Source of the DNA: an uncultured Spartobacteria bacterium
GTDB taxonomy: Bacteria; Verrucomicrobiota; Verrucomicrobiia; Chthoniobacterales; JAATET01
Direction of reading: 5' to 3'
Assembly: GCA_938011325.1 (NCBI GenBank)
Contig: CALLUD010000021.1
Span: 28,927-92,926, forward strand
DNA: 64,000 bases
Made by a program: the position numbers and the translations under genes. Positions 8,213 to 16,184 of the stretch are shown one piece after another (position 1 is the stretch's first letter; each line of letters starts with the position of its first letter). The notes below the pieces were generated by a model that saw nothing but the letters and a program-made list of their open reading frames with translations, was not told where the DNA came from and did no database searches.

Positions 8213-9040
8213 TTAGTTTCTCGCTGCGGCGGAGAGCTCTTCAACTGCCTCCGCGGTGCGCGGCCCCATTCCGAGCAAATACATGTCGTCGAAAACGAGA
8301 ATGCGGCCATTCCGCGCAGCGGAAGTCTGCGCCAGCGCCGGGTTCTGCTTGAACTGCTCGAGCCCGCCAGCCGCTTCCACCGAGCGCGTGCCGGTCACAA
8401 TGACCTGCGGGTCCTCGACGACCAGCGCCTCGCCGGACACCGGCTTGTAGCCCGGATGCGAGGCCAGCAGGTTCCTGAGGCCTGCCGCGCGCAATACGAC
8501 GTCGGCGGCGGTATCCGTCCCGGCACCGACCAGCGCGCCGTCACCGCGGGCCATCACGTAGATGGCCGAAATCTCCTCGCCCTTGCCCGCCGCTTCCTCG
8601 GCAGCCTTCCGGTCGGCGTCGAATTTCTCAGCGAGCTTCGCACCCTCCTCTTCCGCGCCCAGCGCCTTTGCGACGGTTTCAATCTTGGAGCGAATGCCGT
8701 CCAGCGTGTGGTCCTTCGGGAGCGTGACCAACTCGACGCCCGAGGCCTTGAGTTGCTCGATCACCTCCGGCGGGCCCGCATCGCCGCTCACGAGAATCAG
8801 GTCCGGCTTCATCGCCAGGATTCCTTCCGCGGAGAGACGCCGCACATAGCCGACCTTCGGAAGCTTCGTCGCCTCCTCCGGATACACGCTGGTCAGATCG
8901 ACCGCGATGATCGAGTCGCCCTTGCCAAGCGCGAACGCGATCTCCGTGAGGTCACCGCCGAGGCTGACCACCCGCTCGGGAGCCGCGTGTGCAAGTCCCA
9001 CCAATGCCAGCGCGAGAAACGCAACAACCGCGCGCATCAT
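8213..9040 (-). CDS. hmuT: Periplasmic heme-binding protein of the ABC importer
   Basis: The 275-residue protein has a signal peptide cleaved after about residue 19 (GLAHA) and the fold of cluster A-II/III binding proteins. ERVVSLGGDLTEIAFALG at the start of the mature chain and a C-terminal GMGPRTAEAVEEL match HmuT-type proteins. It delivers heme to HmuUV. Its start overlaps the hmuS stop by four bases, tying the four genes into one transcript. Confidence 0.92.
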   Translation of the reverse strand: MMRAVVAFLALALVGLAHAAPERVVSLGGDLTEIAFALGKGDSIIAVDLTSVYPEEATKLPKVGYVRRLSAEGILAMKPDLILVSGDAGPPEVIEQLKASGVELVTLPKDHTLDGIRSKIETVAKALGAEEEGAKLAEKFDADRKAAEEAAGKGEEISAIYVMARGDGALVGAGTDTAADVVLRAAGLRNLLASHPGYKPVSGEALVVEDPQVIVTGTRSVEAAGGLEQFKQNPALAQTSAARNGRILVFDDMYLLGMGPRTAEAVEELSAAARN

Positions 9041-10065
9041 TTCAACGACTCCGCAAGATTGCGCCAGTTGCCGTCCTCGGGCTCACCGGGCTTCCGCTTG
9101 CCGAAGAAGAGCGCAATGTTCTCGCCGGCCTCGTCGTAGAGTTCGATCGAGGTGACGATGCCATCCTTCGTCGGCTTGCGCACCAGCCATGCGGTGCGGA
9201 CGCCGGTCTCCCGCAGGTGCAGGTTGAACTCGTCGTCGAGCACATTGATCCACTCCGTGCCGAACGGCACGATCTTCTCGACCGGGCCCGTGTGAATCTG
9301 GATGCAACCGCGGTTGCCCACGAAAATCATGATCGGCAGCTTCGCCTCCGAAGCCGCGCGCAGCACATCGCCACCGACGGTGGTCTTGAGCGGCACGGCA
9401 AATTCCTCGCCAATGAGTCGCAGCGCCTGCACGCGCCCCACACCGAATTTCTTGAGCAGGCCGAAGAAATGGTGTGTGTCCTCCAGCTTCCGCCAGCCTT
9501 CGCGGAATCCCTCGACATCGATCTCCGAGTCTGCGCGATCAGGCGCCGGTGCCTCGACGGGGATCGCGGAGAATCCCTGCTCGTCGGACTTGAACTCCGC
9601 GATCAGCTTCTCGAACGCCTCGCGGTCGCTCTCGTCCTGCAGGAAAACCTTGTGCATCGCGAGTCCATCCGCTCCGAAGATCTGGATGCTGTCGTTCGCG
9701 CCGGTTGCCTCGTCCTTGCGGACCGCAAACACCGCCGCCCACTGCATCGGGAAAAGCCGCAAATCGATATCCGGACCGACGACCTGCCCCATCGCGCCAC
9801 CGCCAAAAATGCCGATCTCGCGGAACAATCCCTTGCGCTCGTGAACGGCATGCTCATTGCGGGTGAGACACATCACGCGCCCCAGCGACTTGAATGCCTC
9901 CAGCAAATCGGTCCACTCCGGCCGCAGGCGGGTCACATTATCGCCCGTCACCAGCAACTCGGCTTCACTTACACCGAGTTTTGCTGCGGCGTCGCGGATT
10001 CGGAGTTTCGGTTCCGCCTGACGAAGCTCGGCCCAGGCTGATTTCAAATCGGTCGCGGTTTGCAT
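9037..10065 (-). CDS. hmuS: Hemin-degrading/handling factor HmuS
   Basis: The 342-residue cytoplasmic protein belongs to the HemS/HmuS/ChuS family, which binds heme and in some members cleaves it. Two similar halves are visible. The DTHHFF segment near residue 197 carries the histidine that corresponds by position to the heme ligand described in HemS and ChuS. It is the first gene of the hmu operon. No TonB-dependent receptor follows or precedes it in the window. Whether it degrades heme or only carries it is unknown. Confidence 0.93.
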   Translation of the reverse strand: MQTATDLKSAWAELRQAEPKLRIRDAAAKLGVSEAELLVTGDNVTRLRPEWTDLLEAFKSLGRVMCLTRNEHAVHERKGLFREIGIFGGGAMGQVVGPDIDLRLFPMQWAAVFAVRKDEATGANDSIQIFGADGLAMHKVFLQDESDREAFEKLIAEFKSDEQGFSAIPVEAPAPDRADSEIDVEGFREGWRKLEDTHHFFGLLKKFGVGRVQALRLIGEEFAVPLKTTVGGDVLRAASEAKLPIMIFVGNRGCIQIHTGPVEKIVPFGTEWINVLDDEFNLHLRETGVRTAWLVRKPTKDGIVTSIELYDEAGENIALFFGKRKPGEPEDGNWRNLAESLK

Positions 10066-10154
10066 ATGGTTTTGGTTGGCTTGGTGATTCAGCCCACTGC
10101 GGGCTATGGAGAGGGGTTAGAGTGAGCGAGCCAGGAGAACCTGACCAGCGAAAG

Positions 10155-10170
10155 TTTGAGCAAGCTCAAA
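10155..10170. promoter_or_regulatory. 16-bp palindrome upstream of hmuS
   Basis: TTTGAGCAAGCTCAAA is a perfect 7-2-7 inverted repeat, about 90 bp upstream of the hmuS start and 100 bp past the end of the PEP-CTERM gene at 10271. It is a plausible operator for the heme operon. It does not look like a Fur box. No regulator is assigned. Confidence 0.35.
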
Positions 10171-10194
10171 GTGGGTTCACTCGGAGCTTGAAAT

Positions 10195-10239
10195 GGAAAA
10201 CGGCCGGCCTCTTCGGTCCACAAATCGCCGGTCGTTTCC
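10195..10239 (-). terminator. Probable terminator after the PEP-CTERM gene
   Basis: On the minus strand GGAAACGACCGGC pairs with GCCGGCCGTTTTCC, with one bulge and one G-T pair, around a loop of about 18 bases. The 3' arm includes TTTT. It lies about 30 bp after the stop at 10271, in the right place to end that transcript. Confidence 0.5.
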
Positions 10240-10270
10240 ATCCGTTCGCCCGAGTCGTTCAATGCCATCA

Positions 10271-12601
10271 TCAGGCAGCGTCACCACGAGGCTGGCGCTT
10301 CTTCAGCACGACCGCAATCACGCCCATGGCCAGCATCATCAGGGCGATGGTTCGCGGCTCCGGAACGGCGGCGTAGCTCAGCACCAGGGAATTGCCATCC
10401 TGCCGGACGGAGAACGTCCCCGCCGCGGCCAATCCAGAGGCATCGATCAAGAAATCCGAGGCGGCAAATCCGCTGATCCCCGCGCTCGCCGTGGCGATGA
10501 TCCAATCATAGTCGAGGTTGCCATCGAAGCCGGACAGGTCGAAGCCGCTGACATAAATGGTAAATCGCGATTGCGCCGTGGCCGCGATGTTCAACGAGCC
10601 GGTGATCTTCACGAAATCCCAGTCCGTGCCGGCGACACCCTCCGGATTGGAAAGCTGCCATTCATAACCGCCGCCGCCACTCCAGGTCTGCGCGCCAATC
10701 AGCTCGATCGAGCCGACGTCAACCCCCGGAGCGATCCGGTCGCCCGCATCCAAGGTCAGCGCCTTGGTCACCGTGCCGGAGCCGGTCAAGGTTCCGCCGT
10801 TGAGCGTGAGCGTTCCGCTGCCATTGAAGGAGCCATTGACCCGCAGGCGGGCGCCCGCCGAGACCTGCCAATTGCCGCTGCCGGTGAATGATGTTCCCTG
10901 GGCAAGTTCCACGGTGCCGGAGGCAATCGTCGTCGCGGAGGAGAAGCTCTTCTCGGTCCCGCCACCGAGCACCACCGTGCCCGCGCCATCAAAGGTCACC
11001 GTATCGGTCGCCGCGCCACCGGTCATTTTCCCGGTCAGCAACATGCGGTCGGTTGCGTTTTGCGCCGTAAATTTGACGTTGTTTGCGGTCTGGCCAAAGT
11101 TGGAGAACCTGATCTCTCCGGAGTAGGTCGCGCCGGCGATGCCCGTATTCACCGCGCCGATGCGCTTCTCGAAGTTTCCTGCGGCGAGGGCGATGTGCTT
11201 CCCGACCGTGAAGCTTCCATCAATGAACAGCGCCGCCGGGCCGCCGCCGACATTGGAAAAGATATCCCCATCCGCTCCCAGGTTGATTGCCTCCGTCGAG
11301 GCGCCCAACGCTCCGTTGCCGTTGAGAAGAGCATTCGCCGCGACTTCCATGCGACCGGTGATGATGGCCGTGCCCCCGGCATAGTCGTTGGAACCTTCCA
11401 TGCGCAGGGTTCCGCCCCAGAGCGTCACACCGTGGTCGAAGGTGTTGTTTCCGGAAAGAATCAGCGTGCCGTCTCCCCGTTTGAGCATTCCGTAGGCGCC
11501 GGACACGACACCGTTGATCCGCACCGTCCCGGCATTGATCTCAAATAGATTCGTCGCGCCAAATTCCCAGTTGGCATTGATCACGTATTCGCCCGTCGCG
11601 GCCTCCGTGGTGGAAATGCCGGTGTTCGAAATAATCTTCTGCGAGCCCGGACGGTTGATCGTCACATCGGCCGGCGATTCGAAGATCATTTCGCCAATCG
11701 TCTTGTTGGCATCGAGGTTCACCGTGGCCGCCGTGGCATTGCCGAAACGCACATTCGCGTTTTCCACGGAGCTCGTTCCCTGCGCCCAGTTCGCGCCCGT
11801 GCTCCAGTTGCCGGAAGCGGCCACCCAGGTTCGGCTCTGCGGCACACCCACCCCGTAGGTGTCGGACGTGTCGAGGACCGCCTTCTGGAAGCTCATGCTC
11901 GAACTCTGCGACTTCCAGACGATCTGGTAGGTGTCGACGTTGAGCCCCGTGAGATCCCACTGCAATGCGACGCGATTGGTAAATGCATTCGCCGCCTCCG
12001 GATTGGCCGCGGCGGTTCCCAAATACTCGCGCAGGTATTCCTTGATCGGCACGACATGCGTTCCGCTTCCATTCGTGTATCGCAGCTCGATGGAATCGAA
12101 GTCCACCAGCGTGCCGTCGGTCTGGAACTGGAACATCACCGTGCCGAGCTTGTAGGGCGTCGTGGCGTCCGCGGTGGAATCATGCAGCACAAAGCTGGTC
12201 GGCTGCGCGAAGCTGTAAATGTTGCCCGCACCATCCGGCGAAATAATGCGCGCCGTGTCGTTCAGTTGGGTGATGGTGGCGTTCTTCGAGTCCCAAAACG
12301 CGAGCGGATCGCTGGGATTGTAAACCGAATTTGGAGGAAATCCGGCCTCCGAACGCTGCACCGGCACCCAGACGCCATTAACGAACTTGCCCCCATGGGG
12401 GGCCGCGACATCAGGATAGTTCCCCGCGGTATGCGGAGAGTAGAACACATCCCATTCGCTGTATTCCTTCAACGTCCCCGGTTCATTCGCGAACTCGGGA
12501 ATCGGAAAATAGGAATCCGCAAAGAGATATTTGGACCGGGCCGGCAGGACCGCCGCAGCCGAGGCCACGAAAACTGCACACAAAAATTTGGAACTTCGCA
12601 C
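10271..12601 (-). CDS. Large PEP-CTERM protein with autotransporter-type beta repeats
   Basis: This secreted protein of about 776 residues has an unassigned N-terminal domain of about 260 residues. A Gly/Thr/Asn-rich beta-helix region follows, including a typical autotransporter-associated repeat (GDGTLILSGNNTF). The last 30 residues are a PEP-CTERM sorting tag: VPEP, a hydrophobic helix, then KKRQPRG. The GTG at 12601 is preferred because it begins a good signal peptide (VRSSKFLCAVFVASAAAVLPA) and avoids overlap with the prepilin-like gene 14 bp upstream. The open frame continues 34 codons further. It was probably exported and sorted by an exosortase encoded elsewhere. Its function is unknown. 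Confidence 0.85.
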   Translation of the reverse strand: MRSSKFLCAVFVASAAAVLPARSKYLFADSYFPIPEFANEPGTLKEYSEWDVFYSPHTAGNYPDVAAPHGGKFVNGVWVPVQRSEAGFPPNSVYNPSDPLAFWDSKNATITQLNDTARIISPDGAGNIYSFAQPTSFVLHDSTADATTPYKLGTVMFQFQTDGTLVDFDSIELRYTNGSGTHVVPIKEYLREYLGTAAANPEAANAFTNRVALQWDLTGLNVDTYQIVWKSQSSSMSFQKAVLDTSDTYGVGVPQSRTWVAASGNWSTGANWAQGTSSVENANVRFGNATAATVNLDANKTIGEMIFESPADVTINRPGSQKIISNTGISTTEAATGEYVINANWEFGATNLFEINAGTVRINGVVSGAYGMLKRGDGTLILSGNNTFDHGVTLWGGTLRMEGSNDYAGGTAIITGRMEVAANALLNGNGALGASTEAINLGADGDIFSNVGGGPAALFIDGSFTVGKHIALAAGNFEKRIGAVNTGIAGATYSGEIRFSNFGQTANNVKFTAQNATDRMLLTGKMTGGAATDTVTFDGAGTVVLGGGTEKSFSSATTIASGTVELAQGTSFTGSGNWQVSAGARLRVNGSFNGSGTLTLNGGTLTGSGTVTKALTLDAGDRIAPGVDVGSIELIGAQTWSGGGGYEWQLSNPEGVAGTDWDFVKITGSLNIAATAQSRFTIYVSGFDLSGFDGNLDYDWIIATASAGISGFAASDFLIDASGLAAAGTFSVRQDGNSLVLSYAAVPEPRTIALMMLAMGVIAVVLKKRQPRGDAA

Positions 12602-12615
12602 TGGTAACTGAGTAA

Positions 12616-13461
12616 TCAGCGGCCGGATCCGCGACCGGGCGGCGGCTTGCTGACTTCTATGGTGTAATCGGGATTGTCCTTGATCTGGGCGTTCTTGCTC
12701 CACAGGCGCATGTCGCGCAGCTCCTTCGGTCCCATCATGCGAACACTTCCATCAAGGAAACCGCAGACCGCCTGTCCATTGTGGCGGAAGGCGACATTGC
12801 CGTAGCGCTCAGGCGATGGATCCTCCTTGTCGACTGTGTCGGAACCCGTCCAAACCTTCACCCGCTTGTTTGGCGGCACCAGCTCGAAATAGCCGTCAAT
12901 AACCTTGTCGCCGTTCTTCCGCGCCGCGCTGGCAAAAACGAGCATCCTAGAAGAATTCGGCACCTGCGAGAGATTGGTGGCGCATTCCTTGTCCATCGTC
13001 TCGCCACTGTCGCCCTTGCGATATTCGCCGCCCACGTAGGTGCTGTTCATCCCAAGCGCGGGGTAGAGACTGGCCGCATACTCCTCGTTCGGCATCCCCA
13101 GACTTGCCAGCTGGGCCTTGTTGCGGGTCAACAAAATCGTCCCGTCAATGTTGTAGTCGAAATAGGGAGCCAGGCGGAAGGGATAGCGGTGCGCGGCGGC
13201 CGAGGACACCCACGGCCCATGGGGCATTTTGTAACCTTCGGCCGAATCATCGTAGCCCGGCAGCAACTCCCCATCGTGGTCCGCAGCGGCAGCGGCATAG
13301 GCTGCCGCAAGACCACGGGCGGCCGACAATTCCTCGGCGGTATATCCACGTTCGATGGCGCTCTTGCCCACGGCAAAAGCAATCGCGCAAAACACAATGG
13401 CCACCGTCATCACGCCGATGACCTCCACCAAAGTGAATGCTGTTGTGCGATGAAACCTCAC
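12616..13461 (-). CDS. Prepilin-type N-terminal cleavage/methylation domain protein
   Basis: A prepilin motif, TAFTLVEVIGVMTVAIVF, lies near the N-terminus, followed by a soluble domain of about 250 residues. The C-terminus has the pattern RHNGQAVCGFLDGSVRMM, common in the H-X9-DG type pseudopilin-like proteins of Verrucomicrobiota and Planctomycetes. The start is uncertain: GTG at 13461 (281 residues) puts the cleavage site about 12 residues in, while the open frame extends to an ATG at 13587 inside the divergent promoter region. It is probably co-transcribed with the PEP-CTERM gene 14 bp downstream. Confidence 0.8.
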   Translation of the reverse strand: MRFHRTTAFTLVEVIGVMTVAIVFCAIAFAVGKSAIERGYTAEELSAARGLAAAYAAAAADHDGELLPGYDDSAEGYKMPHGPWVSSAAAHRYPFRLAPYFDYNIDGTILLTRNKAQLASLGMPNEEYAASLYPALGMNSTYVGGEYRKGDSGETMDKECATNLSQVPNSSRMLVFASAARKNGDKVIDGYFELVPPNKRVKVWTGSDTVDKEDPSPERYGNVAFRHNGQAVCGFLDGSVRMMGPKELRDMRLWSKNAQIKDNPDYTIEVSKPPPGRGSGR

Positions 13462-13598
13462 GGCTTTTCTATAATTTACGTTCCTCCGCCCCGCTAACGG
13501 TAAATTGCGGAATGTTGTCGGCGTTTTGCAGGTAAAACGATCGTCAAAACTTCGCAAGCAGGCGGCAGAAAACCGAGTAAGATACATCTAACTTCGTC

Positions 13599-14393
13599 AT
13601 GATGAAACATCTCTTCTTTCACGCAGTCCTCTGCGGCGTCGGCCTGCTCGCCATGGCTTCGAGTGCCAGCGCCATCGCACCGCGTCCCGTCCATCTTTCC
13701 GGTAATACTTCGTATGACGAGTGGACTGCCGCCGGCTTGTCAGCCCCTGCGAACCCCGGCTATCCCGGCTATCCCGGCTCTGGAAATTGGCCAAACCCCA
13801 TCGGCTCGAACCTCGGTGGCGATGCGATCCTTTCCAGAATTTCCGGCGGCGCCGGTGGCAACGGACCGTTTCCCGCCGGGGAGTCGCTCTATTTCGGCGG
13901 ATTCAGCTCCACTCCGAACACCTTTGGCGGCACCGTGGCGATTTCGGACTCCACGATCGCCTTTAACCTGAAAACGGTCGTTTTCCAGATCGAGATTGCC
14001 GAGGCCTGGACCTACGACTTCTGGAACGAAGCGGTTCCCACCCTCAGCTACAATGGAGGGACGCAAGACCTTGCCCCGACCTTCGAGACGCTTGTTTACG
14101 CGGAGTTCCTCGGCACCATCTCCATGCCCAGCGGAGAAGAGGCGCTTTACAAAAATCTCTACGCCTTTCAGTGGGACCTCAGCGGAATCAGCGAACCCAT
14201 CACCTCCTACAGCATCAGCTGGAGCGGTGTGCAGCACGCCCAGGTTTACGGTCTGCGACTGGACGCCAGCAGCGACGTCTACTCGTCCGCTGTTTTAACC
14301 CCGATCCCCGAGCCACAGGCATACGCGCTCGCGCTATTCGGACTGCTCCTTGTGGCTTCCGTCGTCCGACACCAGCGCAAGCTCGCCGCCTGA
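13599..14393 (+). CDS. PEP-CTERM sorted protein
   Basis: The 264-residue exported protein has a signal peptide ending near ASSASA. Its body is rich in Gly, Ser and Pro. It ends with a PEP-CTERM tag: IPEPQAYALALFG, hydrophobic residues, then RHQRKLAA. No catalytic domain is recognisable. It is transcribed away from the prepilin-like gene and is followed by a strong terminator. Such tags send proteins to an exosortase, and many end up in the extracellular matrix. Confidence 0.85.
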   Translation: MMKHLFFHAVLCGVGLLAMASSASAIAPRPVHLSGNTSYDEWTAAGLSAPANPGYPGYPGSGNWPNPIGSNLGGDAILSRISGGAGGNGPFPAGESLYFGGFSSTPNTFGGTVAISDSTIAFNLKTVVFQIEIAEAWTYDFWNEAVPTLSYNGGTQDLAPTFETLVYAEFLGTISMPSGEEALYKNLYAFQWDLSGISEPITSYSISWSGVQHAQVYGLRLDASSDVYSSAVLTPIPEPQAYALALFGLLLVASVVRHQRKLAA

Positions 14394-14409
14394 CGGCACC
14401 ACTTCAGAA

Positions 14410-14436
14410 GGCCGGGGTGAAAGCTCCGGCCTTTTT
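14410..14436 (+). terminator. Intrinsic terminator
   Basis: GGCCGG pairs with CCGGCC around a short loop extended by G/C pairs, followed by TTTTT. It lies 17 bp after the PEP-CTERM stop at 14393. Confidence 0.8.
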
Positions 14437-14549
14437 GCTGGCCGGTTCCAACGATGAGAAGGAATTTTCCGCCCGATCGCAACTCTCCGTCAATGGATGG
14501 CAATGCAACGCTAGCGCAGCCTTGCGACTCCTTCTATGCTCCTGCACTC

Positions 14550-15251
14550 ATGAAACTACGCAACGCAATCCTGGCTCTCGGAGCCGTCCTCGCAACGAGC
14601 GCCGGGTCCGCTCTTGCGGTCACGAGCTTTACCGAAACCTTCAACTCCAACGCCAGCAACTGGCTGAACGGCGACTCGAATGCGCCGATTTACGTTCCCA
14701 GCGGCGGCATCGATGACTCGGGATACATCTCGTTCATCGCTCCCGACTTCAACTCCGGATCGGGCGGGTTCGGCGATCCGTTGAAGCTCATGTTTCGGGC
14801 AAACGCCGCCAACGACGCCAGTGGCGGTGCGTTTGTGGGAAATTGGCTCGCTGGAGACATCCAGACCTTCAGCATTGCCGTGCGGCACAATTACAGCACC
14901 CCGCTGAATCTCTACACCCGCTTTGCTGGGACTGCAGGCGCTGGCGCGAGCCTTGCAAACGTTTATTCCATCGAGCCGAATACCTGGACGACGATCACGA
15001 TTTCGATCACCGACAGCAACCCGCCGTTCACCTCCTACGGCTCGTCGAACTTCGATGGCGTGTTCAGCAATGTGCAGAACCTCCAGATCGGTCTCTACCT
15101 GCCTGCGGACACGGACTTCTCCGGCCTCACGATGGATATCGACAACGTGGCGATCGTCGTTCCCGAACCGCACACCTATGCGTTGGGAATTGTCGGACTG
15201 ATCGCCTGCTTTGTTTTCACCTGGCGCCGGCGCGCGTCCGCAGAGATCTGA
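14550..15251 (+). CDS. PEP-CTERM sorted protein
   Basis: The ATG at 14550 gives a 233-residue protein with a clear signal peptide (MKLRNAILALGAVLATSAGS). An upstream in-frame ATG at 14454 would bury that peptide and overlaps the preceding terminator region. The mature part looks like a concanavalin-like or other beta-sandwich domain rich in Asn, Ser and Thr; this is a guess from composition. The C-terminus VPEPHTYALG, a hydrophobic helix and FTWRRRAS form the sorting tag. It is not clearly homologous to the neighbouring PEP-CTERM protein outside the tag. Confidence 0.85.
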   Translation: MKLRNAILALGAVLATSAGSALAVTSFTETFNSNASNWLNGDSNAPIYVPSGGIDDSGYISFIAPDFNSGSGGFGDPLKLMFRANAANDASGGAFVGNWLAGDIQTFSIAVRHNYSTPLNLYTRFAGTAGAGASLANVYSIEPNTWTTITISITDSNPPFTSYGSSNFDGVFSNVQNLQIGLYLPADTDFSGLTMDIDNVAIVVPEPHTYALGIVGLIACFVFTWRRRASAEI

Positions 15252-15278
15252 TTGCCCCTCTCATTCGGTCTCAGGAAG

Positions 15279-15314
15279 AAAGCCGCGGGGAAAGCCGCGG
15301 CTTTCGGCGTTTTA
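15279..15314 (+). terminator. Intrinsic terminator
   Basis: AAAGCCGCGG pairs perfectly with CCGCGGCTTT around a six-base loop, with a loose T-rich stretch (GCGTTTT) after it. It ends the PEP-CTERM transcript. It lies at the end of the convergent gene at 15330 and could serve both directions. Confidence 0.7.
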
Positions 15315-15329
15315 TGGCCTGCAGATTCC

Positions 15330-16130
15330 TTACAGAATCGAAGGGAGCCGCTTCAGCACACGCGGATCACGCGTCAGGATCCGGGCAATCAACCGTCCCT
15401 GATTCCCGAGCAGCACGACCAGCGCGACATGCGGCCGGATGACGACGCGCAGTTCCGTGATTTGCGACGGTGCGAGATGCATCCCCGTGCATTTGGCGGA
15501 CAGGACCAGCCAGTTGCCGGCATCCACGCGGTGCGTGGGCCGAAATGCGAGCCGGCTGCGCGCGACCGGCACTTGCGAGGTCACGTGCAATAACGCGCCC
15601 GCATCGATCACGAGGTCGAAGAATCTCATGAGCGTCGTCTCGGCCGGCGACGGTTCCCGGTCCTGCGCAATAATGGGATAAAGGTGATTCGTCTTCCGAA
15701 TGCCGGCGATCCACTCGCGATCGACGCAGTGTGAATGAAACTCCGCGAGCATCGCCATCCAGCGCTCGCGGTTCGTTTCCTTCATCCGGCAGAGTTTGAG
15801 AAATCCCACGCGGTCACCGGTCGTGAACTCCAACGCGTCGATGAACCCGCCGCCGGGACCAGCCTCGAGATAATTGTAGATCGCACACGGGCACGACGGA
15901 ACCAGATTGAGCGTCAATGCTCCGCTGGCGGCGAGGTGGACGTCCGCCGTTTCCCGGAACCACAGCGGATTTGCCACCGTTCCGAAGATGCACGCCTCGC
16001 TGCGAAACAGCATGAACACCGGCCCCACCTGCTCACAGGCCTTGAGAATCCGGGATGGGAGTGAGTGAAGGGCGAGGCCGCCGAGGCCGCCATTGCGGGA
16101 CGAGCCGACTGGGGGAAAGTTGGCCGACAT
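15330..16130 (-). CDS. Divergent HmuS-like (heme-handling) protein
   Basis: This 266-residue protein looks like a compressed version of the HmuS encoded at 9037. DALEFTTGDRVGFLKL aligns with DSIQIFGADGLAMHKV, and both are followed by an acidic-basic helix ending in AEF. KTNHLYP at residue 149 aligns with DTHHFF, so the presumed heme-ligand histidine is kept. The C-terminal half also follows the HmuS pattern but is shorter. It lacks the long N-terminal helices of HmuS. The assignment is from by-eye alignment and needs a profile search. It may bind heme in another context. It is the last gene after xseA on this strand. Confidence 0.5.
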   Translation of the reverse strand: MSANFPPVGSSRNGGLGGLALHSLPSRILKACEQVGPVFMLFRSEACIFGTVANPLWFRETADVHLAASGALTLNLVPSCPCAIYNYLEAGPGGGFIDALEFTTGDRVGFLKLCRMKETNRERWMAMLAEFHSHCVDREWIAGIRKTNHLYPIIAQDREPSPAETTLMRFFDLVIDAGALLHVTSQVPVARSRLAFRPTHRVDAGNWLVLSAKCTGMHLAPSQITELRVVIRPHVALVVLLGNQGRLIARILTRDPRVLKRLPSIL

Positions 16131-16184
16131 GCCCCGACGGTAGTCCGGGCCTAGACCGAGGCGCTAACGCCCCCTTGCCGATCT

